From: Priapulus caudatus | Lineage: Eukaryota; Priapulida; Priapulimorpha; Priapulimorphida; Priapulidae | Assembly (NCBI RefSeq): GCF_000485595.1 | Contig: NW_014577074.1 | Span: 392,738 to 423,211 of the forward strand | Reading direction: 5' to 3' | Length of the DNA: 30,474 nucleotides | Part shown: positions 19,774-28,699 of the stretch, one piece after another | How the letters are laid out: each line of letters begins with the position of its first letter | Position numbering within the stretch: the stretch's first letter is position 1 | Made by a program: the position numbers and the translations under genes | Notes under the pieces: generated by a model | The model's database searches: none | Told to the model about the DNA's origin: nothing | The model's input: the letters and a program-made list of their open reading frames with translations, nothing else

Positions 19774-21885
19774 ACGTCAAGACATGGCAATTATGAACAC
19801 TCAATGAACAGCAGCATGAAGTTGAAAGCAGAGACCTCCCGGACTAACTCAGAAGAGTTCGCGCTTCCCTGCTGTGGTCCCGGGGTTGAGAGCGAGAGTA
19901 CATCTCCCGCAGCGACCTTCGAATGGCGTTTTGAGTAATTCAGAGCTATGATTCAGAGCGTAGTAGAGAGTGCGGCATAATCAGAGCCGCCATTCAGAGC
20001 ATTATTAATCAGCTATCAGCAAGATAATTACTGGTTCTGTACTTATGTGTGAAGTTTACGATGTCGTTTTAAGTATTCAGCTTGTAAAAAGTTGCATATC
20101 GTAGTGCAGGGTACAGACCCGTACCAACATACTGCTCACAGCTACGACTACTAATAGGCCGCCCAAAAACGAATGGCTAGGGAGTTGAAAGCGACCTATG
20201 GAAGGACGAGCGCGAGACGATCACGCGCCAAGCCTGTCGGACTAACCTTGACTACTGATATCTCGTACTCTGTAGCCGTAGATACAATACTCAGGTCAAT
20301 AGTCAGAATATACATGCATATCCAGACATTAACGGGGAACCTGAGCAGTGTAACGGCTAGAGATGAGTGTGCCTGAAAGGAGTGCGTTGAGGGACTTCGA
20401 CCGCGCAACGTCCTACAACAAGTTAAGCAGCGCTGCCAGCCTATGATGCCGTGCGACCGAATCCACAGGACCGGCGGGCACGCATCCATAGCTGCAGCAA
20501 ACAGGCCAGAATTTTAAGCAGGAGGCAGCAAAGAGGCAGACAATGGGACGGGAAGAAAACGCGCAGGACTTAGCATGGGGGTCGTCACAGATGGGGGCGC
20601 CAGAGAGCGACCAGCCGTTGCATTTCGGCCCGTGTTCCATTTCCGTGGGTCCTACGGCGTTTTCACTATAAGCTCTCAAACATAAAAAAGTTCTAAAACA
20701 TAAGGAAAGAAATCGACTAATACTAGTATAGAAGTATGGAAAATGTTAAAATATGGTACGGAAAATATGTACGCGATGAGTATTGATACATTTCATAAGT
20801 GGAGAGTGTGGACTATAAAATTTTCACGAGGACCGGTCTTTTATCGAGAGATGAAATCACGTAGCTTTTGGAGGAAAGTATTTTATTTTTTATTTTATGC
20901 CTTGGTGAAAGAGTGATTTTAAAGTAATGAGGCTTAACAATTTAGAGAGAGAGCTTAGCGAGGCGCGGATATAGGAACATCACGCCCCCCATCATCCCCC
21001 TTCAATCAGCCCCCCGCCATAATGTAATGATGTCACTGCACGGCCCTATCATCAGTGTGTTTGTTTGGCTGCCAGCACGAGAATGAAGTCTATCGATGTA
21101 TTCGGCGAGGAGCGACGAGGAACGATAAAGGGGAGCAGCCAAAAATTGAAATCAATGATGGGCCACCTGAAAAAAAAAGTTTAGTGATGGAGGCCTTGCT
21201 TAAGGAGCGATATCCAACAATCGAGATGAGAGAGGCGAGTGAAATGCTTAAGCCAACAAGACAGTTTATAAGCGCGAGCGTCAACAGTAGACGCTGTCCG
21301 CTCATGTCCGTTAATGGCTGATCCTACTAGTCCCGTTGGCAACGGTACCAGGGCCTATAGTACTAGGAGGACTTAATAGACACAATACGCTCCTTACATC
21401 CTTGTCGGGTTATCATAATTGGATCTCAAGGCTATGCGTCAGGTTGCCCTTGAAACATTTATGTTTACAGGTGCTAGCCGGTGCCACTTTAGTAATGAGA
21501 ATTCAGTGGCCAAAATGGATTTCTCAGTGGCCCGAGTGCTAATTATTAATAAGTGTTTGTATCCTAACTATGTAATGTTTTTGCAAAAATGCGGCAATAC
21601 GGACAGTAGCTAGATACGACACAAACAAAGAAGAACAAGAACCGACTGAGTCAATATATTGCCCAAATATTAGAAAAGCTATTCAAATTCTCAGTGCAGT
21701 AATCTTCATAATTAGCAAAACTAGAGGTCATTTAAGTATTCAATACCAAAACTGCCTCCAATCATCAATTGTCAGTGGACGTCCATCCTGAACACTTCTA
21801 AATCAGAATCAATTTCGACATGGGGTCAGACACCATCAGAGCTAATCAATGAAAATAAAATCATATCGTATAAGATCAAAGATGG
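19774..21885 (-). repeat. Long inverted repeat, left arm
   Basis: Read in reverse complement, this arm matches 28700-30474 in order over most of its length, with many small indels. Landmarks: the CGCATCCATAGCTG segment (20480 versus about 29945), AAATTGAAATCAATGATGGG (21145 versus 29370), GTTAATGGCTGATCCTACTA (21310 versus 29230), and TTTCGACATGGGGTCAGACA (21815 versus 28745). The first 170 bp of the arm also match 22571-22942 inverted. No credible protein is encoded. Element class unknown; hAT-like GTGGCC motifs occur inside. Confidence 0.8.
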
Positions 21886-22169
21886 AGAACAAGCACTCTG
21901 CTATGTACGCACTATCTGAACATCGTGGAGAAATGAATGTAGGCAAATAGAACCCACACATTTGATGAGTAGGCAATATAGATTGCACTGCACTACTGTT
22001 TTGCGATTTAGGCCAAGTAAGGCATTGTTCCCTTGGTGCGATTCCACATTCTCCAAAGAATCTGCATCAGAAAGCCACACAGTAGCAGGCACAACACACA
22101 AGCTGAAGAGCGCACAGATGGGCAACGACGCGACACACGACCCAACACACACACACACAAACAAGCGCG

Positions 22170-22568
22170 TCAACACACGCGGACACAGGTCTGGCGGAGC
22201 AAGGGACGGGCCACGACTTCAGGATCATATTTACCAGTCAGTATTTTATACATCTCAATCATGTTGGGCCTGACTCGCCTATAGGCTAGAGTTGGGAGCC
22301 TGAGTTGCCGGAGACGATCATCATAGGAGAAATCTGCCATACCAGGGATTTGCTTGGTTGCACGCCTCTGAACATTTTCGATTGCTTCTATGTGTTTCAC
22401 TAGATGGGGAGCCCATATCTGATTTGCGTACTCCAGGTGAGGGCGTACAAGACCAGTGTATAATAATTTAAAAGTTTTCACATCCATGTATTCCATAGTG
22501 CGCCTAATCAGCCCCATGATCGAGTTAGCTTTGTTAACCTTTTCAGTAATAGCAAACATAAATAGCAA
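22170..22568 (-). pseudogene. 5'-truncated non-LTR retrotransposon (LINE) reverse transcriptase
   Basis: The minus strand encodes the C-terminal (thumb) part of a LINE reverse transcriptase. Visible family text: VNKANSIMGLIRRTMEYMD, LLYTGLVRPHLEYANQIWAP, ENVQRRATKQIPGM and MIEMYKILTGKYDPEV. The frame ends in TGA at 22170. The polymerase core with its YADD-type motif and the upstream endonuclease are absent, because the frame is cut at about 22568 where an unrelated repeat begins. The pattern resembles CR1/Jockey-superfamily elements; finer placement is not possible from 130 residues. It is non-functional. Confidence 0.87.
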
Positions 22569-22696
22569 AACATATGCAACAACACGTGAATACTAAAAGC
22601 ACAGCTACACTTCACAATAAAGTACACACCAGACAAATAATGCTGATAGTGATAATAATGCTCTGAATGCGCTCTGATATGCCCACCTCTCTATAC

Positions 22697-22784
22697 CACT
22701 GATCTCTATAATATAATCTAGGTCTCAATAATAACTGATAATCAATAACTGATCTCAATAATAATTATATTATAGAGATCAGTG
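22697..22784. mobile_element. 88-bp MITE with perfect 21-bp TIRs and 8-bp target duplication
   Basis: CACTGATCTCTATAATATAA plus one T forms each end as a perfect inverted pair. The target CTCTATAC is present at 22689-22696 and again at 22785-22792. The related copy at the right edge (near 30433) has CTCTATAC once and no element, an empty site. An 8-bp target duplication fits hAT-type elements. Confidence 0.9.
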
Positions 22785-22831
22785 CTCTATACGCTCTGAA
22801 TACTCAAACCGCCATCGAAGTGCGCGGGAAA

Positions 22832-22845
22832 TGACGTCACCGGAA
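22832..22845 (+). promoter_or_regulatory. CRE palindrome with adjacent ETS-like site
   Basis: TGACGTCA (22832-22839) is the full CRE/ATF consensus, followed by CCGGAA (22840-22845), an ETS-type core, and a GGAAGCGGAA stretch a little downstream. This is about 145 bp upstream of the CEBPZOS-like ATG, a spacing typical of housekeeping promoters. The inverted copy near 19870-19890 has lost the CRE. Binding is inferred only. Confidence 0.45.
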
Positions 22846-22984
22846 CCACAGCAGGAAGCGGAACCTCTTCTGAGTAGTCCGCGAGGTTCTGTTCAACTTC
22901 ATCTGCTGTTCATGGTTCATCATTGCCATGTCAGCGTAATACGAGCATGTTATAGGTATTTTATAAGTTGTACCTATTAACAAT

Positions 22985-25900
22985 ATGTTGTACAAACCAC
23001 CAAAAGGCCCGCGGTTTACATTACCGGCAAAACTTGTGACTGGCTTCCTTGGACTTGAGTTTGCGGTGCTAGTCGGCTCTTATTTCTGGTACAGAAACAT
23101 GGTATATGATGAAAGTGAGTAGGGGCCTACGGCACAGGCACGTGGAGCGTCTCAATAAAATATAATACTAAATAAATACGAAATCTATTTACTACCAAAG
23201 TTTTCTATACTCTCTTTCACCTATTATTGCCCACAATTTCTTGCAAATGCCGCCCAAATGCTCATCTGCAACAAACACTCAGTGACTCACTGGCTGCCGC
23301 TGCACACTGACACAAATATATAATTTATAAATTATAATATAACTGGGCTTATATTATTATATATATTTGACATATATACATATTACATATACATTTATGT
23401 GTCAGTGTGCGGCGGCAGCCAGTGTTTGTTGCAGATGGGCATTTGCAGGAAATTGTCGGCAATAATAATTAATATTAATACTAATAGGTGAAAGAGAGTA
23501 TAGAAACATTAAGACTTTGGTAGTAAATAGATTTTGTATTTATTAGCTCATCTGACTATAAGTCAGATGCAGCTTGTAGAATCGCATGATCGTTCGTCCG
23601 TCAACAGTTGGGCACAAATCTTGACCGCTCTACGTACGGTCACGATATTCGGGACGTCTGGGGGGATCGTGAAAAGGACTGGGATGACCAATTTGGGGGT
23701 CAAAGGTCAAGATGTGTAAACGGAGGGGGAATATTTCCCACTTAACTTAAAGCCTCACAATGCGCATCCAAATGCTAATTTCTACAGTACTAGACTAGCA
23801 AATACTTCGTGGCATGAATAATCACACTACCTTATGACAAAATAAACTCTAGTGCCTCCCATTTCACTGCGCGTTGTCTTATAAAGGTATTTGAAAATAT
23901 CTCCACTGTTGTTCAAATTCTCCGATGTTGTTGACACGTTTGCGTTGCTCTGCCAGGCAACCGTCCAGCGGGTGTAGCAAAGATTTCTACGGCCCGTGTG
24001 CGTTTTTCGCTTGCACGCTGCTAGCGCAATGTTCGCGCTGTTAGCGATATCAAGCCTAAAATCAATACGTTATTTTCACGTTTATTACGCTGCCTATAAA
24101 TACTTTCCTAATAGTCTTTGATGTTACATATACAGCAGTTCACAATACTACAACTATCTTATGCACTGTCGCCACTATGCAAACAGTTTACCCGGGACAA
24201 ACAATTCCTTGCTCAACACCCTGTAGTAACATGTGACGTCACCAAACCAAGTCGATGCTATGTTGTTTGAAACAATTTAGCGTTGGCGCCTGATTACCTG
24301 ATTTCGCACCTCTTTCTTGTTGGGAACGCGCAGTCAAATGGGAGGAACTAGAGTTTATTTTGTCATAAGGTAGTGTGATTATGCATGCCACAAAGTAGTT
24401 GCTAGTCTAGTACTGGAGAAATTTCAGCGTTTGGATGCGCATTGTGAGGCTTTAAGGTATAGGAGGAAATACGAAATTGCAGCACAAATCTTAACGGCTC
24501 AATGTATGCTCTTAATATTCGGTGTATAGTGTGATGGGCAGGAAACCCATCACCAGTGTGAAATTGGAGGTCACAGGTCAAAGGGCAGTGGGTGAAAGGT
24601 CAGATATCAGACATTTTCTGAGGACATGGCCTAATGGACAGAGTGAAAAACTTTTTTGTTTCAGTGCTAACCTACCATTTTTATCACTTTATTGAAAGGA
24701 CCATGAAATGTGCTTTCCACTGACGTGCGAAGAGTAAGTGTCTGATAACCTTTTGACTCTGAAAGGGAGGGTTTAACATGGATTTGTTGACTGTTAACAA
24801 AGGACTGAACTGCTTTTGCTATTATTAGAGCCCATACCTGTGTGGATGTGAGGCTACATTTGCAGTTCAATTGCAAAGACAAAAGTTTGTTGAACAAGGT
24901 TTACACTCCTTAAATCATATTATTTTCTAAAGCAGTCTGTATATTAATAGCACCCTGAATGCTCGCGTGGCTACCGGCATCCGAAATGTAGGCAAAAAAC
25001 CGGGGCAACCCATTACTTATGCATGGGGGTGAACTGGCACTTTTCTAATAAACATGCACACCTGCAATGCAGATGTGTTTAATTTTTACTCACAGCTGAG
25101 CAAAATTGTTGCCTGCCTGAATATACTTGGATTTTAGCTAGTAAATTTCAGCAATTCAATGGAATTAGGTTATCTCTACTTTCTTGACTTATCACCAATG
25201 CACGAAGGGCGATGCCATCTTTGATTATTGATTACACTTGCATGCGCCATCTCGCGGCAACTATAGGCCTAGTGATACGTACATTATGACACGAATATAT
25301 AAGACAGTCGAGCAGGTATGAAGTAGGATGCATTGTTAGGGTTTTGTTTTAGTGTTAATACCTATGCTACACAGTTTTGATGATGACGTAGCCGGTTTAG
25401 CGATAGAACAGGCTTTCAACCTTTTGCAGAAACGAAGGCCAGTACAGTAGAGCAGCAGACCTCAGATGAGCACTGTCGCTAATGCGGCACTTGTTTAGCA
25501 TTATATTTTATTGAAACGCTCCAAGTGCCTATGAGTACGTGGGTTGTGTTGTCATATTACTACTACTGGCTACTCATAGTCATACCTCTCATTGTTAGCA
25601 CAGTCCCTTTGGGCTTTTAGACTAGACTCAAGTCTAGTTCAGTAGTTGAGACTGAGGTATGTCATTGACATTGTCAATGACAATGTCACTGTCAGTGCAG
25701 TGTAGTACTAGTAGTAGTACTTACTGAGTTAATCACTCAAGTTACTGTTTCAAACAAGCTAGTTAAAATTTTAGTTTCTCTATGCAGTTTGCTTTTACAT
25801 TTTGCTAAGAAGAGTAATATTTCACAACATTCTAATCAATTTTGCATAATGAAACATTATTTTGGTAACTAACTAATATCTAGTGTCGTCCAAGGAATCG

Positions 25901-27289
25901 CAATCAATCACCGTGTTTCACTACATACAGTACTGCATGGGCCAGCTTGGCGCGGCTAGCAGCAATGGCTCAGGTAAATTTACAATGAGCGGGCCGGTAC
26001 GCAAGACTGGTAGCGTGCCAGAATGGCCGAGCATCTAATTTCTCACCACCCCGTTGAACCACTAAATGTTTTAAAACACAAAGTACATGAATACACTGTG
26101 AATACCCTATACTTTCTGAATTCGAGTGAAACTACTTTGTCTCTGCGGATTTACAGCCTGAAATAAGCATTTTTTTTATCGAAAATCTCGAATAATTTTT
26201 GATTTAATTAACTAGAAGAGTAGTTTCAAATGGATGGATTGGACGTTATCAGTCACCTTTCATTTGAGATTGATTTTTGGACTAATTCCCGAAACTAATT
26301 TTTATGTAGGAACTCAGATCTGCCATATGTAACTTTCATAGTTTCAAAGTAACCTACATCATGCTCTTTTGTTATTTCAGCATACAGAAAAAAGATGCAT
26401 GACAAATACCCAGGAATTTCGAATTGTAAGCAAATTATTATATATTATGACCTGTACAGTGTATCCATATGTTTATTAGTTTCATGCGTGATGATCTTGT
26501 TTTAAAGTACGCAATTGTATTTTTAGGTAGTAATATTCTGATTACTTAAGGTTATTAAGGATTGCTTGTTTAGCCTTCCAAGCTGATTAGTTTGTTTGTG
26601 TGCATTTCATGATTAAGCTGTACTTGGTTGTCACGCTCGTAGGGTCTATGTCCCCCTGCCCTCTGTTTGACCTGGCTCGTTTAGCTATTTCTGACTAACA
26701 CCAACCCTAACCCTAACTCTATATATATTATATATTATATATATATTATATATATATTATATTAGTCAGAAATAGCTAAACGAGCCAGGTCAAACAGAGG
26801 TCAGGGGGACATAGACCTTATCTGCGGTTGTCACACTTACCAAGGAATGCTGCTTAGCGTCGTGATCAAAATGAAATTTTTTTGAACGACAAACATCAAT
26901 AGCAGATAATTATAAAGAAATAACTTTGTTTGTTGTAGCAAATCTGTAAGACACTTACAATTATTTAAAACACTGAAAACGGATTAAATGTTAAGCAGCA
27001 GTATCATGCCAATATTTTAGAGACGGTCAGTTATGCGATAGAGTTGCTGTTCGCGCCATTTTATGCAGCAACCAGTGGCCGATCATGCAAGTTGGACCAA
27101 TTGGCAATTGCAAGCGCTATTTTTAGCTTCCGTAATTGTAATAATGGTAATGCTAAATATAAGAGATTTGTTTGTGTTTCAGTGTTCTACAAGGCGTGTG
27201 AATGGACAGGTGACGTACAACTAAAAGACAGGCGCACGAAGGACTATCTGATGTGGGGGTTGACAGAGCCTATCAACGAAAAGCCATAG
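22985..27289 (+). CDS. CEBPZOS: CEBPZOS-like mitochondrial membrane microprotein, 3 exons
   Basis: Exons 22985-23114, 26381-26425 and 27183-27289 join in phase into 93 codons plus stop; introns have GTGAGT and GTAAGC donors and clean TTTCAG acceptors. Exon 1 encodes a short basic start, LPAKLVTGFLGLEFAVLVGS as the core of a single membrane helix, then YFWYRNM. Exon 2 gives YRKKMHDKYPGISN and exon 3 FYKACEWTGDVQL. Order, length and the pattern helix, then K-KYP, then YYK or FYK match vertebrate CEBPZOS (80 residues), a small single-pass mitochondrial membrane protein (family knowledge). Its exact role I leave open. Intron 1 (3.3 kb) is packed with foldback and TIR elements. The gene name is a family assignment by eye; synteny with CEBPZ is not seen. 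EXOG starts 126 bp downstream on the same strand. Confidence 0.82.
23171..23545. mobile_element. Foldback element in CEBPZOS-like intron 1
   Basis: Left arm (23171 to about 23305) and right arm (about 23395-23545) are inverted copies. Both contain CTATACTCTCTTTCACCTAT and the GGCTGCCG-CTGACAC segment, around an AT-rich centre. No coding content. Confidence 0.8.
23697..23709 (+). promoter_or_regulatory. DR1 nuclear-receptor-like half-site pair
   Basis: GGGTCA, one base, AGGTCA: a direct repeat with 1-bp spacing, the HNF4/RXR-type arrangement. It lies in a repeat flank inside intron 1, so it may be incidental. Confidence 0.25.
23747..24455. mobile_element. TIR element of about 709 bp with 130-150-bp TIRs
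   Basis: Left end TTAAAGCCTCACAATGCGCA is inverted at the right end (about 24305-24455). Both TIRs carry AGTACTAGACTAGCAA-type and TCACACTACCTTATGACAAA text. A solo copy of one end lies at 28538-28698. Flanks on both sides share a diverged direct repeat containing GCACAAATCTT and AGGTCA motifs. Confidence 0.8.
24568..24587 (+). promoter_or_regulatory. Triple DR1-like array
   Basis: AGGTCA, AGGTCA and AGGGCA follow each other with single-base spacers. Same repeat family flank as the site at 23697. Regulatory activity is only a possibility. Confidence 0.28.
24667..26380. other. Rest of CEBPZOS-like intron 1
   Basis: No coding exon recognised. It contains short self-complementary runs (TGACATTGTCAATGACAATG near 25669) and a GTAGTACTAGTAGTAGTACT tract near 25701. 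A 76-codon minus-strand frame at 24667-24897 has no recognisable family features. Confidence 0.6.
26642..26817. mobile_element. Foldback element with an AT-repeat centre
   Basis: Arms of about 56 bp (26642-26697 and 26763-26817), the left starting GGGTCTATGTCCCCCTGCCC, are near-perfect inverted copies. The centre is CCAACCCTAACCCTAACTCT and a TATATA run. Lies in CEBPZOS-like intron 2. The telomere-like CCCTAA doublet is too short to call telomeric. Confidence 0.8.
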
Positions 27290-27415
27290 TGATCAATGAT
27301 TTTGCTTCCTGGTTTTACACTGGAACTCGTGTATTTCAGTGGCATATTTGTAGCGTGTGTTAAACAAACTATGTGCAGTTGATTTGAAACTGAACTTGGA
27401 GACCAGTGATTGACA

Positions 27416-28160
27416 ATGGCAATGTTCAGAGGTGTCCTGATTGGAAGCAGCTCCACAGCGCTTCTCTGCACGTTGGGGTTCTATACCTACAGTCACAGCA
27501 TTCAGCAGGCAGCCACTACCAGGCCGGCGAGCAGTCCTTTAGACTTGCAGGGAACAAGTTATCACGTCACGAGCGATGAACAAGCGGTGAGACAACGTGG
27601 AAGTGAAATACTCAAGTACGGTATTCCGGATCGCGGGCCCATGGTCAGCTACTATGCCAACCACGTTCTCTCGTATGATCAGGCGAAGCGCACTCCTCTC
27701 TGGGTGGCAGAGCATATACAGCCTCATCACGTTAAGGTCTGTACAAGTCTGTATATATATCAGTCTGTACTTGTTTTTTATGTATTGTTGTGCGTGCAAT
27801 TTTCACTGGAAATATACTGTAAATAGTTTAGCTATTGAATGACTTTAAACTAATGAATCTCAGAAGGTTAATTGCAACTTGATATTATATGTTATAACCA
27901 ATGTTAGTAGTATAATCTGACACCTTTCTTCACATAAATTAGGGTTCAGCTGATCGCAAAAGAACAAACTTCAATCCAGACCCTGCCGTTCCGACGATGT
28001 TTTCAGCTACGAACGATGATTACCGGAAAAGTGGCTGGTCGCGTGGACATATGGCACCAGCTGCAGATAACAAACACGATCAGATAGCGATGGAAGAGAC
28101 ATTCTACTTGACCAATATACTTCCTCAGGACATGGATAATAACAGTGGATTTTGGAACAG
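27416..28160 (+). CDS. EXOG: EXOG homologue, coding exons 1-2, 3' part beyond the window
   Basis: EXOG is a mitochondrial inner-membrane 5' exo/endonuclease of the DNA/RNA non-specific (beta-beta-alpha metal) nuclease family, linked to mitochondrial DNA repair (family knowledge). Exon 1 (27416-27736, 107 codons) has a short N-terminus, a hydrophobic helix at about residues 7-24, then YYANHVLSYDQAKRTPLWVA. Exon 2 (27943-28160) has the catalytic motif GWSRGHMAPA, with His about residue 143, and PQDMDNNSGFWNR, with the metal-binding Asn about residue 174; these align with human H140 and N171. SRGH rather than DRGH, and the DNNSG context, favour EXOG over ENDOG. The ATG at 27416 is the first in frame after the upstream gene. 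The frame ends in a phase-2 donor (GTATAT at 28161); the rest of the nuclease domain and the C-terminal wing are not in the remaining 2.3 kb, which is repeats. Probably a real gene cut by the window. Confidence 0.92.
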
Positions 28161-28194
28161 GTATATATATGCTTTATCTATCAAAGGTTGCCAA

Positions 28195-28515
28195 GTTCTC
28201 CCCAGGAATTTCAGAAAACGTCATTTGTGGATGGATGGAGGAGGGCTCTGAAGGGTGATGAACCAATAAATAAGAGTCAATTACGCGTGTCATTAGCGAC
28301 TCACAGATAAACTGTACCAGTTCAGAGATGTATACATAAATATGTGAAAACATGATTTTGTTGGGATAGTCAAAAGTAAAACAGCTGTATAATTAGGATA
28401 TGTCGATAAGGTAATGTCCAAGGATTTATGGGACGTCGCAAATTAGCTTCAGATTTGAAGGCAATATCAGATGCAACATGCATTAAATGTCTGTGGAGAA
28501 CCCCGGGCTGTATGT
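28195..28515. repeat. Dispersed repeat, copy 2 (downstream of EXOG exon 2)
   Basis: Partner of 13497-13830, found in the intron after EXOG exon 2. It begins CCCCAGGAATTTCAGAAAAC and shares the same ordered landmarks as the first copy. Confidence 0.65.
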
Positions 28516-28537
28516 TTTCCTATATATCGTAATATCT

Positions 28538-28698
28538 TTAAAGCCGCACTATGCGCATCCAAACGCTAATTTCTCCAGTACTAGACTAGCAAATACTTCG
28601 TGTCATGCATAATCACACTACCTTATGACAAAATAAACTAGTTGCTCCCATTTCACTGCGCGTTTGCTTAAACCCCACAAGAAAGAGGTGAGAAAACT
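28538..28698. mobile_element. Solo terminus of the 23747-24455 element family
   Basis: TTAAAGCCGCACTATGCGCA through GACAAAATAAACTAGTTGCT to AAGAAAGAGGTG matches one full TIR of the intron 1 element. The remainder of the element is missing, replaced by the right arm of the long inverted repeat. Confidence 0.75.
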
Positions 28699-28699
28699 G

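Larger units (their letters stand above)
22571..22942 (+). repeat. Third, partial copy of the inverted-repeat arm, directly upstream of the CEBPZOS-like gene
   Basis: 22571-22828 matches 30314-30474 in direct orientation (start offset 7743) except for the 88-bp insertion at 22697-22784. Inverted, the whole stretch matches 19774 to about 20110. The match ends about 40 bp before the CEBPZOS-like ATG, so this segment must contain most of that gene's proximal promoter. Confidence 0.85.

Noticed and set aside
19517-19938. Frames rich in Cys/Val or His/Thr across the TG tract
   Set aside because: Translated dinucleotide repeat crossing an N gap.
24667-24897. 76-codon minus-strand frame in CEBPZOS-like intron 1
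   Set aside because: No family resemblance, no splice context, repeat-rich surroundings.
26699-26718. CCCTAACCCTAA telomere-like text
   Set aside because: Two units only, in the centre of a foldback element; not an interstitial telomere array.
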